This document shows, one piece after another, positions 1 to 5,217 of a stretch of DNA of 5,282 nt (position 1 is the stretch's first letter; every line of letters begins with the position of its first letter). Both the position numbers and the translations under genes were made by a program. The notes below the pieces were generated by a model. It had not been told where the DNA came from, made no database searches, and worked only from the letters and a program-made list of their open reading frames with translations. This stretch comes from Acidobacteriota bacterium (lineage in GTDB: Bacteria; Acidobacteriota; Terriglobia; Versatilivoradales; Versatilivoraceae): the NCBI GenBank assembly GCA_026706225.1, contig JAPOZE010000249.1:1-5282 (forward strand). Direction: 5' to 3'.

Positions 1-90
1 CTCGACCGCCCCGTTCACCGCTCCTTTGCGAACTCTGGTGAGAAATGCGGGCTAGTGGAGCCTTGCCCTTTGACTCGGACGACCCTGTCC
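1..90. other. Left edge, no supported gene
   Basis: Ninety bases downstream of the oxidoreductase stop. No terminator-like hairpin with a T-tract is seen. On the minus strand an AAAGGAG at about 22-28 is followed after only 2 nt by GTG (17-19) with an open frame to the edge, but the spacing is too short to call a gene start. Confidence 0.4.
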
Positions 91-1383
91 TCAGACCGAC
101 CAGGGCTCCCGATACTCCTTGGTCAGCATGGCGTTGGCTTCGGGGTCGTTGAGAATGGTTTCGGTCTTCGGATCGAGGTGAAGCACCCGCTGGGTCAGGT
201 AGGCGATGTCGCCCAGATGGCTGAGCGCGCAGGAGAGATGGGCCACCTCGGCCGAGGCGTTGGGCTGCTTGCGCGAACGCACGCAGTCCAGAAAATTGGC
301 AAAGTGCTCTTCCTTGCCGATGCCGCCGCGCATGCCCGGACCCTTTTCCTCCTTCTTGCCCAGGTAGACCTGAAAATAGCCCCGCCGGGAAAACACCATG
401 AAGCCTTCGGTGCCGTAGAAGGCATTGCCGCTGTCGAAGCCGTAGCGGCCGTAGGGCGTCCAGCCGCGGTCTTCGTAAAGCAGCACCTTGTCGTCCGGAT
501 ATTGGAAGGCCACCATCATATTGTCGGGGTATTCCCGCAAGCCTTTCAGGTCGATGCGGCTGCCGTGGGCGGTGATCCTGATGGGCAGGCCCTTGGGATT
601 CAGCCCGAAACGGGCCATGTCCAGGTCGTGGCTGCCGTCGTTGCCGATGTCGCCGTTGCCGTAGTCCCGGTGCCACTGCCAATAGTTGTGAAAGCGATTG
701 GCGTTGAAGGGCCGCTTGGGCGCCGGGCCCAGCCACAGGTCGTAGTCGACCCCAGCCGGGACCGGGCCGTCCGGAACCGGCTTTCGATGCTTGTGGCGCT
801 GCAGGTTCCAGGCCTTCGACATCTTGACTTCCCCGATCACGCCCGCCCTTAACAGCTCTCCGGCCTTGAGCGTCACCGGGCTCGAGCGCATCTGGGTGCC
901 CTGCTGCACGATGCGGCCATGCTTCCTGGCCGTGTCCAGAATTACCCGTCCCTCCCGAAACACGTGGCTGGCCGGTTTCTCGACGTAGAGATCCTTGCCC
1001 GCCCGTAGCGCCCGAACCGCTATGGGAGCATGCCAGTGGTGAGGGGTGGCGATCACCATGGCATCGATGGCGGGATCATCCAGCAGATGGCGAAAGTCGA
1101 CCACCACCTTAGGCTTGCGTCCGGTGGCCCGCTTGACGGTTTCGGCGGCGCGCTCTCGGAACTCCCGATCGACGTCGCAGACGGCCAGGCAGTCCGTATC
1201 GGGACCCGCCAGGATGCGATTCAGATGGCTGAAACCGATCCCCCGCAGCCCGATGACGGCCATTCCCAGGCGGTCATTGGCGGACCAGGCCCGACGGGCA
1301 GCCAACATCGGTCCCAGCGCTCCCAGGGCGGCCCCTCGGGCCGACCGGGACAGAAAGGTCCTTCGGGTGAGTGGATTCAACAT
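91..1383 (-). CDS. Tat-exported Gfo/Idh/MocA-family NAD(P)-dependent oxidoreductase
   Basis: A 430-residue predicted oxidoreductase acting on a sugar or sugar derivative; the substrate cannot be read from sequence. A Tat signal opens the protein (LTRRTFLSRS, twin arginines 7-8, then an Ala/Gly/Leu-rich stretch to about residue 35), so it is probably exported folded with bound cofactor, as is known for Zymomonas glucose-fructose oxidoreductase. The N-terminal Rossmann fold shows VIGLRGIGF (43-51, GxxGxG) and Asp70 at the end of the second strand. ATPHHWHAP (112-120) and EKP (135-137, Lys136 the usual catalytic lysine) follow. The C-terminal alpha/beta domain has GDIGNDGSHDLDMARFGL (244-261), YGTEG (323-327) and HLSCALSHLGDIAY (382-395), all typical of the large exported subfamily. 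An upstream ATG at 1434 is in frame, but the ATG at 1383 has an AAGGAG ribosome site 5 nt away and puts the Tat motif at the N-terminus. Length is normal and no lesion is seen. The last 15 or so residues closely match the partial gene at the right edge. Confidence 0.93.
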   Translation of the reverse strand: MLNPLTRRTFLSRSARGAALGALGPMLAARRAWSANDRLGMAVIGLRGIGFSHLNRILAGPDTDCLAVCDVDREFRERAAETVKRATGRKPKVVVDFRHLLDDPAIDAMVIATPHHWHAPIAVRALRAGKDLYVEKPASHVFREGRVILDTARKHGRIVQQGTQMRSSPVTLKAGELLRAGVIGEVKMSKAWNLQRHKHRKPVPDGPVPAGVDYDLWLGPAPKRPFNANRFHNYWQWHRDYGNGDIGNDGSHDLDMARFGLNPKGLPIRITAHGSRIDLKGLREYPDNMMVAFQYPDDKVLLYEDRGWTPYGRYGFDSGNAFYGTEGFMVFSRRGYFQVYLGKKEEKGPGMRGGIGKEEHFANFLDCVRSRKQPNASAEVAHLSCALSHLGDIAYLTQRVLHLDPKTETILNDPEANAMLTKEYREPWSV

Positions 1384-1388
1384 AGTTG

Positions 1389-1394
1389 CTCCTT
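1389..1394 (-). promoter_or_regulatory. Shine-Dalgarno site of the left oxidoreductase
   Basis: The minus strand reads AAGGAG followed by CAACT and then ATG at 1383. The consensus match with 5-nt spacing decides the start over the in-frame ATG at 1434, which has no such site and would bury the Tat motif 17 residues further in. Confidence 0.8.
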
Positions 1395-1529
1395 GGGGGA
1401 AGAACGAATTGGCAAGAACGTAGTGTCGAGCCAAGGTTCCACACTCAAGTATCCTTCGGGAAGAAGATCAAATGAACCGTGAGAATTTCAAGAATGATGC
1501 GTGGCACAATGCCGCTGCTTTCAAACTGA

Positions 1530-1544
1530 AGAGGAACTTCCTCT
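1530..1544. repeat. 15-bp perfect dyad in the spacer
   Basis: AGAGGAACTTCCTCT consists of 7-bp perfect inverted arms around a single central C. With a one-base centre it suits a dimeric DNA-binding protein better than an RNA hairpin. It lies about 150 bases upstream of the left oxidoreductase start. No function is shown, and chance symmetry of this length is possible in a spacer of this size. Confidence 0.5.
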
Positions 1545-1738
1545 CAAGGAATCTCGGTTCCAGCATTTCCAGCAGTGGACAATTGAATAGAGACATCACC
1601 CTTGCACCAAAAATTGTTATTTCCCCGTCGAAAATAGGCAAATGCTCAGAACGTCATGAGCCTTTCGGTAGACCGACCTTCGGAGGATACACTGTGTTCA
1701 CTGTTCACTGGAGGTGACCCGAAACCGCGTTGACTAAT

Positions 1739-3043
1739 TCATCCAGCTCGTGTTGACGCAGCTGCAGAATTGTTCAACAACCCCCGGGCCCAAGCAAGTA
1801 GAAGTGGTGAGATCGGCTTGAGACGCACACCACTCCAACTAAGTTTCAGGTCTCCTGAATTGAGAAAGAAACGAGCTCTGGGAATCGCGTGGAAGCTGAA
1901 ATCGACACCGTCGATCCTGACAAACATGATGGGGCCTCCATTTTCGCCTGAGGTCTCAGCCCACAATGTGACACCCGGTGGAACAGTTTCTGCAGCCCAC
2001 TTAACCAGATCGTCGACCCTTTTCTTGAACGCATAGAACTTTTTCCTTTGGGGGTATCCAAGCAGGCGCTCACTTTCTACCCATGCGTTGAGTACTACCG
2101 CTGCAGCGAGTTGGTATCGGAGCTCGTTTTTTGAATGGCACGGACGCTTAAGCGCTGCAAGTGCTTCATGAACATCGGCTTCGACGACCGGTCCAGCGGA
2201 TACTGTGCGTCTACCCAGTACAACCGAGGCAAGTTCTCCGGCCGACGGGTGTTCAGTCGGAATCTGAAGCCCTCTAAGTAGGACTCGGATGAGATCCTCA
2301 TACATCCCGCCAAGCTCATTCGAGTCGAGTTCCGTGACTGAATGCACGCTAGCGGTCGGAGGGAGGTCGGTTCTGAACTGATACTTCGTATCCGCGAAGT
2401 ATATGGCTATGATCCGTGAAGCACTCCCGGCGTTTTGCCTTGCCCACTCGTAGGCATCTTCCGAAAAAAACCTGTGGCCTATCCACAAATCAGAGCCACT
2501 CGCAAACATGGGAGACACCCTGGCAAGCAGGTGGCCAAGTGGATAGTGTATTAATGAAGTACTCTGATACACCTGTTCCGCAACCTGCCCGACAACACTT
2601 GCAGCCAGAAATCGAGACACGGCAAGGGATTTAAACGATTCTGGCTTGAGCGCCGACCATCTCCGTCCGAAGAAAGCTCGAGCGATCTTCTCGAGTGGCT
2701 CCCTTTTTTTCGTGTGAAACACCGAAACGAAGTCGCCATCCGAGGACCCGCACATATCGTACTCATCTGAGTACGATCGGGAATGCCACCCAAGACCTTC
2801 CGACTCGACCAGGATACGGTACCTATAGGTACTATGGTCGGGCTGCCACTTTACGCATTTCAATGTCACGTCGTATCGCGAGCCGTCAAAGAAAACTGAC
2901 TGTGGTTGGCCGATCCTTGCTTTGCAGCAATCTACCTGGGCAAAAACAGGCCAAGGATATAGTTCGCGCAGCCAGCGCTCTTTAGGCTTCTTATGGCCGT
3001 GACTTCGAAGCCAGTTCCTAAATGTCACATTTCGTAACCGCAA
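1739..3043 (-). CDS. Uncharacterised 434-residue protein downstream of higBA
   Basis: I do not recognise this protein. The frame is long and intact, ends in TGA, and lies on the same strand as higBA, 77 nt past the higA stop. There is no signal peptide and no convincing membrane segment, so it is probably cytoplasmic. The N-terminal 110 residues are basic and aromatic-rich (NWLRSHGHKKPKERWLRELY at 10-29) and then strand-like (58-80). The middle (about 115-345) looks mostly helical. The C-terminal part, about 340-425, appears to be a compact domain: a helix KKRVDDLVKWAAE (340-352), strand-like segments including WAET, PIMFVRIDGVDFSFHAIP (371-388) and LSWSGVRLKPISPLLLAWAR (401-420). No P-loop, nuclease, protease or helix-turn-helix signature is evident. 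The start is uncertain: no ATG is available, TTG at 3043 is the longest choice and GTG at 3028 the next, and neither has a clear ribosome site. The frame stays open further upstream without a start codon. Base composition is less GC-rich than in the flanking enzymes, in line with acquisition by transfer. Confidence 0.75.
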   Translation of the reverse strand: MRLRNVTFRNWLRSHGHKKPKERWLRELYPWPVFAQVDCCKARIGQPQSVFFDGSRYDVTLKCVKWQPDHSTYRYRILVESEGLGWHSRSYSDEYDMCGSSDGDFVSVFHTKKREPLEKIARAFFGRRWSALKPESFKSLAVSRFLAASVVGQVAEQVYQSTSLIHYPLGHLLARVSPMFASGSDLWIGHRFFSEDAYEWARQNAGSASRIIAIYFADTKYQFRTDLPPTASVHSVTELDSNELGGMYEDLIRVLLRGLQIPTEHPSAGELASVVLGRRTVSAGPVVEADVHEALAALKRPCHSKNELRYQLAAAVVLNAWVESERLLGYPQRKKFYAFKKRVDDLVKWAAETVPPGVTLWAETSGENGGPIMFVRIDGVDFSFHAIPRARFFLNSGDLKLSWSGVRLKPISPLLLAWARGLLNNSAAASTRAG

Positions 3044-3120
3044 TTTGTTGTGTGAGCAAGAGGATTGCGGATTTGGATTAGCCTTTTTTCTCGGAAGGCA
3101 GGGAACGCGATCGAAAGCGA

Positions 3121-3414
3121 CTACGCAAATTCAAGCGCTTTGAACGCACTGAGGTCGACCTCTTGCCGCACCGCCCACAAATCATGGTTGTCTTGCATCA
3201 ATAGCCAGCTCTCCGGAGACCGGCCAATGACTTTGGACAGCTTGAGCGCCATAGTTGGAGTCACACTGCCCTTGCCGTTGACAATACGGCTCACTACGGA
3301 TTCACTGACCTGCAACTTGTAGGCGAGTTCCTTTGCGCTGATGTCAAAGGGCTCCAAGTAAACCCGCTTGATGAACACTCCTGGATGCATGGGGTTATGT
3401 TGCTGAATGCTCAT
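3121..3414 (-). CDS. higA: HigA-type antitoxin, XRE-family helix-turn-helix
   Basis: A 97-residue antitoxin that should bind and neutralise HigB and repress its own operon. HPGVFIKRVYLEPFDIS (10-26) is the hallmark opening of the HigA family. The helix-turn-helix follows (ISAKELAYKLQVSESVVSRI, 25-44), then NGKGSVTP (46-53), MALKLSKVIGRSPESWL (55-71) and MQDNHDLW (73-80), all highly typical. The length matches family members. The start codon overlaps the higB stop by one base (TAATG, base 3414), so translation is probably coupled; a GAGG further upstream within higB may help. The toxin-first order is characteristic of hig loci and opposite to most type II systems. The frame is complete and looks functional. 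Confidence 0.95.
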   Translation of the reverse strand: MSIQQHNPMHPGVFIKRVYLEPFDISAKELAYKLQVSESVVSRIVNGKGSVTPTMALKLSKVIGRSPESWLLMQDNHDLWAVRQEVDLSAFKALEFA

Positions 3415-3692
3415 TAGTGATAGTCCTCGTAGTTGACAGCATAGGCGTCACCGTCCAAAAACTCGAATACGACACGCCAGTTGCCACTCACATGGATAGC
3501 CCACTGTCCCTCTCTGTCGCCTTTAAGCGGGTGAAGACGCCAACCTGGAATGTTCATATCGTTGATGCTGAACGCGGTGTGAAGGGCCTGCAATCGCTCC
3601 TCAATTCGCGCTCTGTGGGTTGGCTGAATACCAGCTGCGCTACCGCTGGTGAAGAATTTCTCCAACCCTTTGTGCTTGAAACTCTTGATCAC
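3414..3692 (-). CDS. higB: HigB-type mRNA-interferase toxin (RelE superfamily)
   Basis: A 92-residue toxin of the HigB (plasmid maintenance killer) family; characterised members cleave mRNA on the ribosome, and HigA neutralises them. With the GTG at 3692 as start, the protein opens with MIKSFKHKGLEKFF, exactly where family members start, and has the usual length. Conserved blocks seen are GSAAGIQPTH (17-26), NIPGWRLHPLKGDREGQW (47-64), VSGNWRVVFEF (68-78) and GDAYAVNYEDYH (81-92). The basic and aromatic residues of the presumed active face (His54, Lys57, Arg60, Trp72, Arg73) are present. A TTG 13 codons upstream is in frame but would add a tail that relatives lack. No strong ribosome site precedes the GTG, which may keep expression low. 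The gene is intact and paired with an intact antitoxin. Confidence 0.94.
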   Translation of the reverse strand: MIKSFKHKGLEKFFTSGSAAGIQPTHRARIEERLQALHTAFSINDMNIPGWRLHPLKGDREGQWAIHVSGNWRVVFEFLDGDAYAVNYEDYH

Positions 3693-3709
3693 CGCAACTA
3701 GTGATTTAC

Positions 3710-3721
3710 ACTTGCGCAAGT
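3710..3721. promoter_or_regulatory. Candidate HigA operator (12-bp perfect palindrome)
   Basis: ACTTGCGCAAGT is a perfect palindrome 18 bases upstream of the higB GTG and just downstream of a good -10 element. HigA proteins are dimeric helix-turn-helix repressors that bind palindromes overlapping their own promoter. The position and symmetry fit that role. The assignment to HigA is inference. Confidence 0.45.
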
Positions 3722-3727
3722 TAGAAT

Positions 3728-3829
3728 TCAATCAGGTTCAGTATACCACTCCAGATTTCCGCTCAGCCATCGAAATTGATATGAAAGGGCTTCGCCCAAT
3801 GCCAAACTGGCTGCTTTGGTCCAGGTTAC
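3728..3829 (-). pseudogene. Possible remnant of a RelE/ParE toxin start
   Basis: Overlapping the stop of the antitoxin-like gene in another frame is a 33-codon open stretch that begins VTWTKAASLALGEALSY and ends in TGA. The spacing V-x-W-T-x-x-A-x-x-x-L, with a Tyr six residues later, matches the usual first strand and helix of RelE/ParE toxins, which normally follow this type of antitoxin with a short overlap. The codon at the expected start is GTA (3827-3829). An ancestral GTGA overlap, giving a GTG start and a TGA stop, would become GTAA by one transition and lose the start. After about 17 residues the likeness ends and the frame stops. The stretch is short, so chance resemblance is a real alternative. 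Confidence 0.3.
3740..3748 (-). promoter_or_regulatory. Candidate higBA promoter (extended -10)
   Basis: The minus strand reads TGGTATACT, an extended -10 (TGn plus TATACT, five of six consensus bases). No convincing -35 lies at the right distance, which extended -10 promoters can tolerate. Transcription would start near 3733, giving a leader of about 40 nt that contains the 12-bp palindrome. GC-rich phyla may use different promoter sequences, so this is tentative. Confidence 0.35.
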
Positions 3830-4029
3830 CCGGCGCTGTTGACCAACCATTTCTTGCGAAGCTCTCGGGCTACCTCTTGGTGGGATATCGTCCGTCCGGC
3901 CTTGGCGTCGGCTTGGCCGCGCTCAATGGACTGCAGCACATACAAGTGGTACTGCACGTCGTCCAGACTACAGTCGTCAGGTAACCGGTCAAGAAGCGCT
4001 TGAACACTCTGCTTGACTTGCATTTTCAT
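3826..4029 (-). CDS. Small antitoxin-like protein (partner gene of RelE/ParE toxins), apparently orphan
   Basis: A 67-residue acidic/helical protein with the layout of small antitoxins that accompany RelE/ParE-type toxins. It has an N-terminal helix (QSVQALLDRLPDDCSLDDVQ, 7-26), then HLYVLQSIERGQADAKAGRT (28-47) and a C-terminal ISHQEVARELRKKW (48-61). The DD(C/S)xxDDxQYHLYVxxxIxxG and AGRxxSHxEV patterns are, from memory, recurrent in such antitoxins; no experimental role is implied. The frame stays open far upstream, but that part is only the antisense-frame shadow of the isomerase gene. ATG at 4029 lies 2 nt from GGGAG (4032-4036), while ATG at 4023 has 8-nt spacing and may be the real start (65 residues). 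No intact toxin follows; the next gene is higB, which has its own antitoxin. Confidence 0.75.
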   Translation of the reverse strand: MKMQVKQSVQALLDRLPDDCSLDDVQYHLYVLQSIERGQADAKAGRTISHQEVARELRKKWLVNSAG

Positions 4030-4039
4030 TTCTCCCGGC

Positions 4040-4050
4040 AAGGACTCCTT
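4040..4050. promoter_or_regulatory. 11-bp dyad in the leader of the small antitoxin gene
   Basis: AAGGACTCCTT has perfect 5-bp inverted arms around one base. It lies directly after the putative -10 box, at the expected transcription start, and 10 nt before the upstream ATG. Antitoxins usually repress their own promoter through such sites. It could also be chance symmetry of a purine-rich ribosome-site-like segment. Confidence 0.3.
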
Positions 4051-4056
4051 ACATTC

Positions 4057-4062
4057 ACTATA
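4057..4062 (-). promoter_or_regulatory. Candidate -10 box for the small antitoxin gene
   Basis: The minus strand reads TATAGT, five of six consensus bases, about 28 nt upstream of the ATG at 4029. The best -35-like hexamer (TCGAAA) is only 15 nt away, which is short. Weak evidence on its own. Confidence 0.25.
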
Positions 4063-4071
4063 CGTGTGTCC

Positions 4072-4090
4072 GGCGGATTTCGATTCCGCC
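4072..4090 (-). other. GC-rich hairpin after the isomerase gene
   Basis: GGCGGA and TCCGCC form a 6-bp stem around a 7-nt loop, starting about 22 nt after the isomerase stop on the minus strand. There is no U-tract behind it, so it is not a standard intrinsic terminator. It could end or attenuate the enzyme transcript, or mark the edge of the inserted segment. Confidence 0.4.
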
Positions 4091-4112
4091 AGTTCGAGCT
4101 GCAGCAACGTCC

Positions 4113-5183
4113 CTAGACCTCCGCTTCCACCTTGCGAATCATTTCGTTCAGGTTGCGGTAGTTGATCTTCATGGCCTCTACGCGGGAGCCGCTGGGGGGG
4201 CGGAAGTGAGTGGCCAGGGAGAGGAAGACGTCGCAGCCGTGGTCTCGCATGCCGCGCAGAATGGTGAGGTAGTCGACGTCGCCGTCGCCCAGGGGTCGGT
4301 ATTCGAACTTGAGCTTGCGGCCGTCGACCACGTGCAGGTCCTTGAGATGAAGCCCGTGGAGATAGGGCCGAATGTTGCTGAAGCCGGCGGTGGCCACGTC
4401 CCACTCGCCGCAATTCCAGCAGTCGGCCGGCCCCCACATCACCGTGAGGCGGCGGGAGCCCACCCGTTCCACCAGGCTGCGGAAGTTGCCCGTGGTGTTG
4501 GTGTAGTTCCAGGGCATCATGGAGAGCGCCACGTCCACCTGGTAGCGCTCGGCCTCCTCCGCCACCAGGGTGAAGGCCTTCACCAGCTTCTCCATGTCCA
4601 CCTCGGCGATGACCCCGCCCCGGGTGAGCCAGCGCATGGGCCAGGTGGGCTTGCCGCTGGAGTACTCGCCCGGCCAAGCGAAGGTGAAGGCGCCCACGGC
4701 GCCGACGCCGATGCGGGAGGCGATCTGCATGGAGCGGACCAGGTGTTTGAAGTCCTTTTTGAACCCCTGGTGATCCGCCATGGTCTTGAGATCCAGATCG
4801 GTCAGGTGAACCTGCTTGAAGGGATTGCCGGCGTTGAGCAGGAAGATCTCGAGGCCTTGACGCTCCACCCTCTGGGCCATGCGGTCGGCGGCCGCGTCGC
4901 TCATCCGGGCAATCTCGGTCTCGTTGAGCATGCGGTTGAACCAGACGTAGTCCACCCCGATCTCCTTGGCCGCGGCCAACTCCTCGTCAAAGGGCAGCCT
5001 CAACTCCGGGATGTACATGGCCCGGCGGAAGCGGTGTCCGGTCGCGGTCTTTTCGGTCGAACCGGAAGGTCTGCCGGGCGCCGAGCCGGCCCGGGCCTGA
5101 CCGGCTCCCGCGGTCATGAGAGCACCGGCGGCCATGCCCAGGCCGGCGCGTTCGATGGTGGTCAGAAATTCTCGTCTTTTCAT
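4113..5183 (-). CDS. Tat-exported xylose-isomerase-like TIM-barrel protein (sugar phosphate isomerase/epimerase family), possibly inactive
   Basis: A 356-residue protein with a Tat signal (MKRREFLTTI, arginines 3-4, hydrophobic stretch to about 30, Ala-x-Ala-like site near 29-32). A TIM barrel of the xylose-isomerase-like superfamily follows; members isomerise or epimerise sugars or dehydrate inosose-type substrates. Supporting motifs are GVDYVWFNRM (76-85), IGVGAVGAFTFAWPG (158-172), LHLKDLHV (278-285, the HxKD strand with His279), PLGDGDVDY (297-305) and SLATHFRPPSG (322-332). Several acidic metal ligands expected in this family appear replaced. The usual SLETH on the last strand is SLATH (Ala324), the usual WDPAN is WGPAD (Gly251), and the Glu on the strand near 220 is absent (ALSMMPWNY). 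The ATG at 5183 has AAGGAG 7 nt upstream. The gene begins 34 nt after a Gfo/Idh/MocA gene on the same strand, so the two are probably co-transcribed. Family membership is firm; the loss of activity is inference. Confidence 0.88.
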   Translation of the reverse strand: MKRREFLTTIERAGLGMAAGALMTAGAGQARAGSAPGRPSGSTEKTATGHRFRRAMYIPELRLPFDEELAAAKEIGVDYVWFNRMLNETEIARMSDAAADRMAQRVERQGLEIFLLNAGNPFKQVHLTDLDLKTMADHQGFKKDFKHLVRSMQIASRIGVGAVGAFTFAWPGEYSSGKPTWPMRWLTRGGVIAEVDMEKLVKAFTLVAEEAERYQVDVALSMMPWNYTNTTGNFRSLVERVGSRRLTVMWGPADCWNCGEWDVATAGFSNIRPYLHGLHLKDLHVVDGRKLKFEYRPLGDGDVDYLTILRGMRDHGCDVFLSLATHFRPPSGSRVEAMKINYRNLNEMIRKVEAEV

Positions 5184-5190
5184 CTCGTCT

Positions 5191-5196
5191 CTCCTT
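5191..5196 (-). promoter_or_regulatory. Shine-Dalgarno site of the isomerase-like gene
   Basis: AAGGAG on the minus strand, 7 nt before the ATG at 5183. It fixes the start and agrees with the twin-arginine motif at residues 3-4. Confidence 0.8.
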
Positions 5197-5217
5197 CGCA
5201 GAGGGGGACCGGCGGAG

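Larger units (their letters stand above)
1384..1738. other. Gene-free spacer between the unknown gene and the oxidoreductase
   Basis: About 355 bases with no gene I can support. An 81-codon frame on the plus strand (1472-1717) has no good ribosome site and no family resemblance, so I do not call it. The stretch is visibly less GC-rich than the oxidoreductase beside it. It holds a 15-bp dyad (1530-1544), a 7-bp tandem duplication GTTCACT (1696-1702 and 1703-1709) and two tiny overlapping hairpins around 1669-1684. The promoter of the oxidoreductase should lie here if the gene is transcribed independently. The only candidate I found, TTCATT-17 nt-GATACT on the minus strand upstream of 1434, is too weak to call. 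No T-rich terminator is visible after the unknown gene. Confidence 0.6.

Noticed and set aside
1..40. Possible gene start (AAAGGAG then GTG) on the minus strand at the left edge
   Set aside because: The spacing is only 2 nt and the frame has six codons before the edge, too little to support a gene.
55..852. Long open frame (265 codons) on the plus strand
   Set aside because: It lies antisense to the well-supported oxidoreductase; its Val/Ala/Gly/His-rich content is the usual shadow of a GC-rich gene and matches no family.
1030..1482. Two overlapping plus-strand frames opposite the 5' part of the oxidoreductase
   Set aside because: They are antisense shadows of the Rossmann domain, with no ribosome site and low-complexity content.
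1669..1684. Small hairpins around TCGGTAGACCGA and CCGACCTTCGG as terminator of the unknown gene
   Set aside because: The stems are 4-5 bp, the loops are very tight and no T-tract follows.
1472..1717. 81-codon plus-strand frame in the spacer
   Set aside because: It lacks a convincing ribosome site, a recognisable domain and any partner; a frame of this length in a 355-base spacer can arise by chance.
3082..3100. GCCTT...AAGGC hairpin after higA as a terminator
   Set aside because: The stem is only 5 bp with a 9-nt A-rich loop and no U-tract follows, so it is unlikely to stop transcription before the unknown gene.
3417..3701. 94-codon plus-strand frame opposite higB
   Set aside because: It is antisense to an unmistakable higB and has no family features of its own.
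4030..4677. Upstream extension of the small antitoxin frame through the isomerase gene
   Set aside because: This part is Arg/Gly/His/Pro-rich shadow of the isomerase in another frame; the protein-like sequence begins only at the ATGs at 4029/4023.
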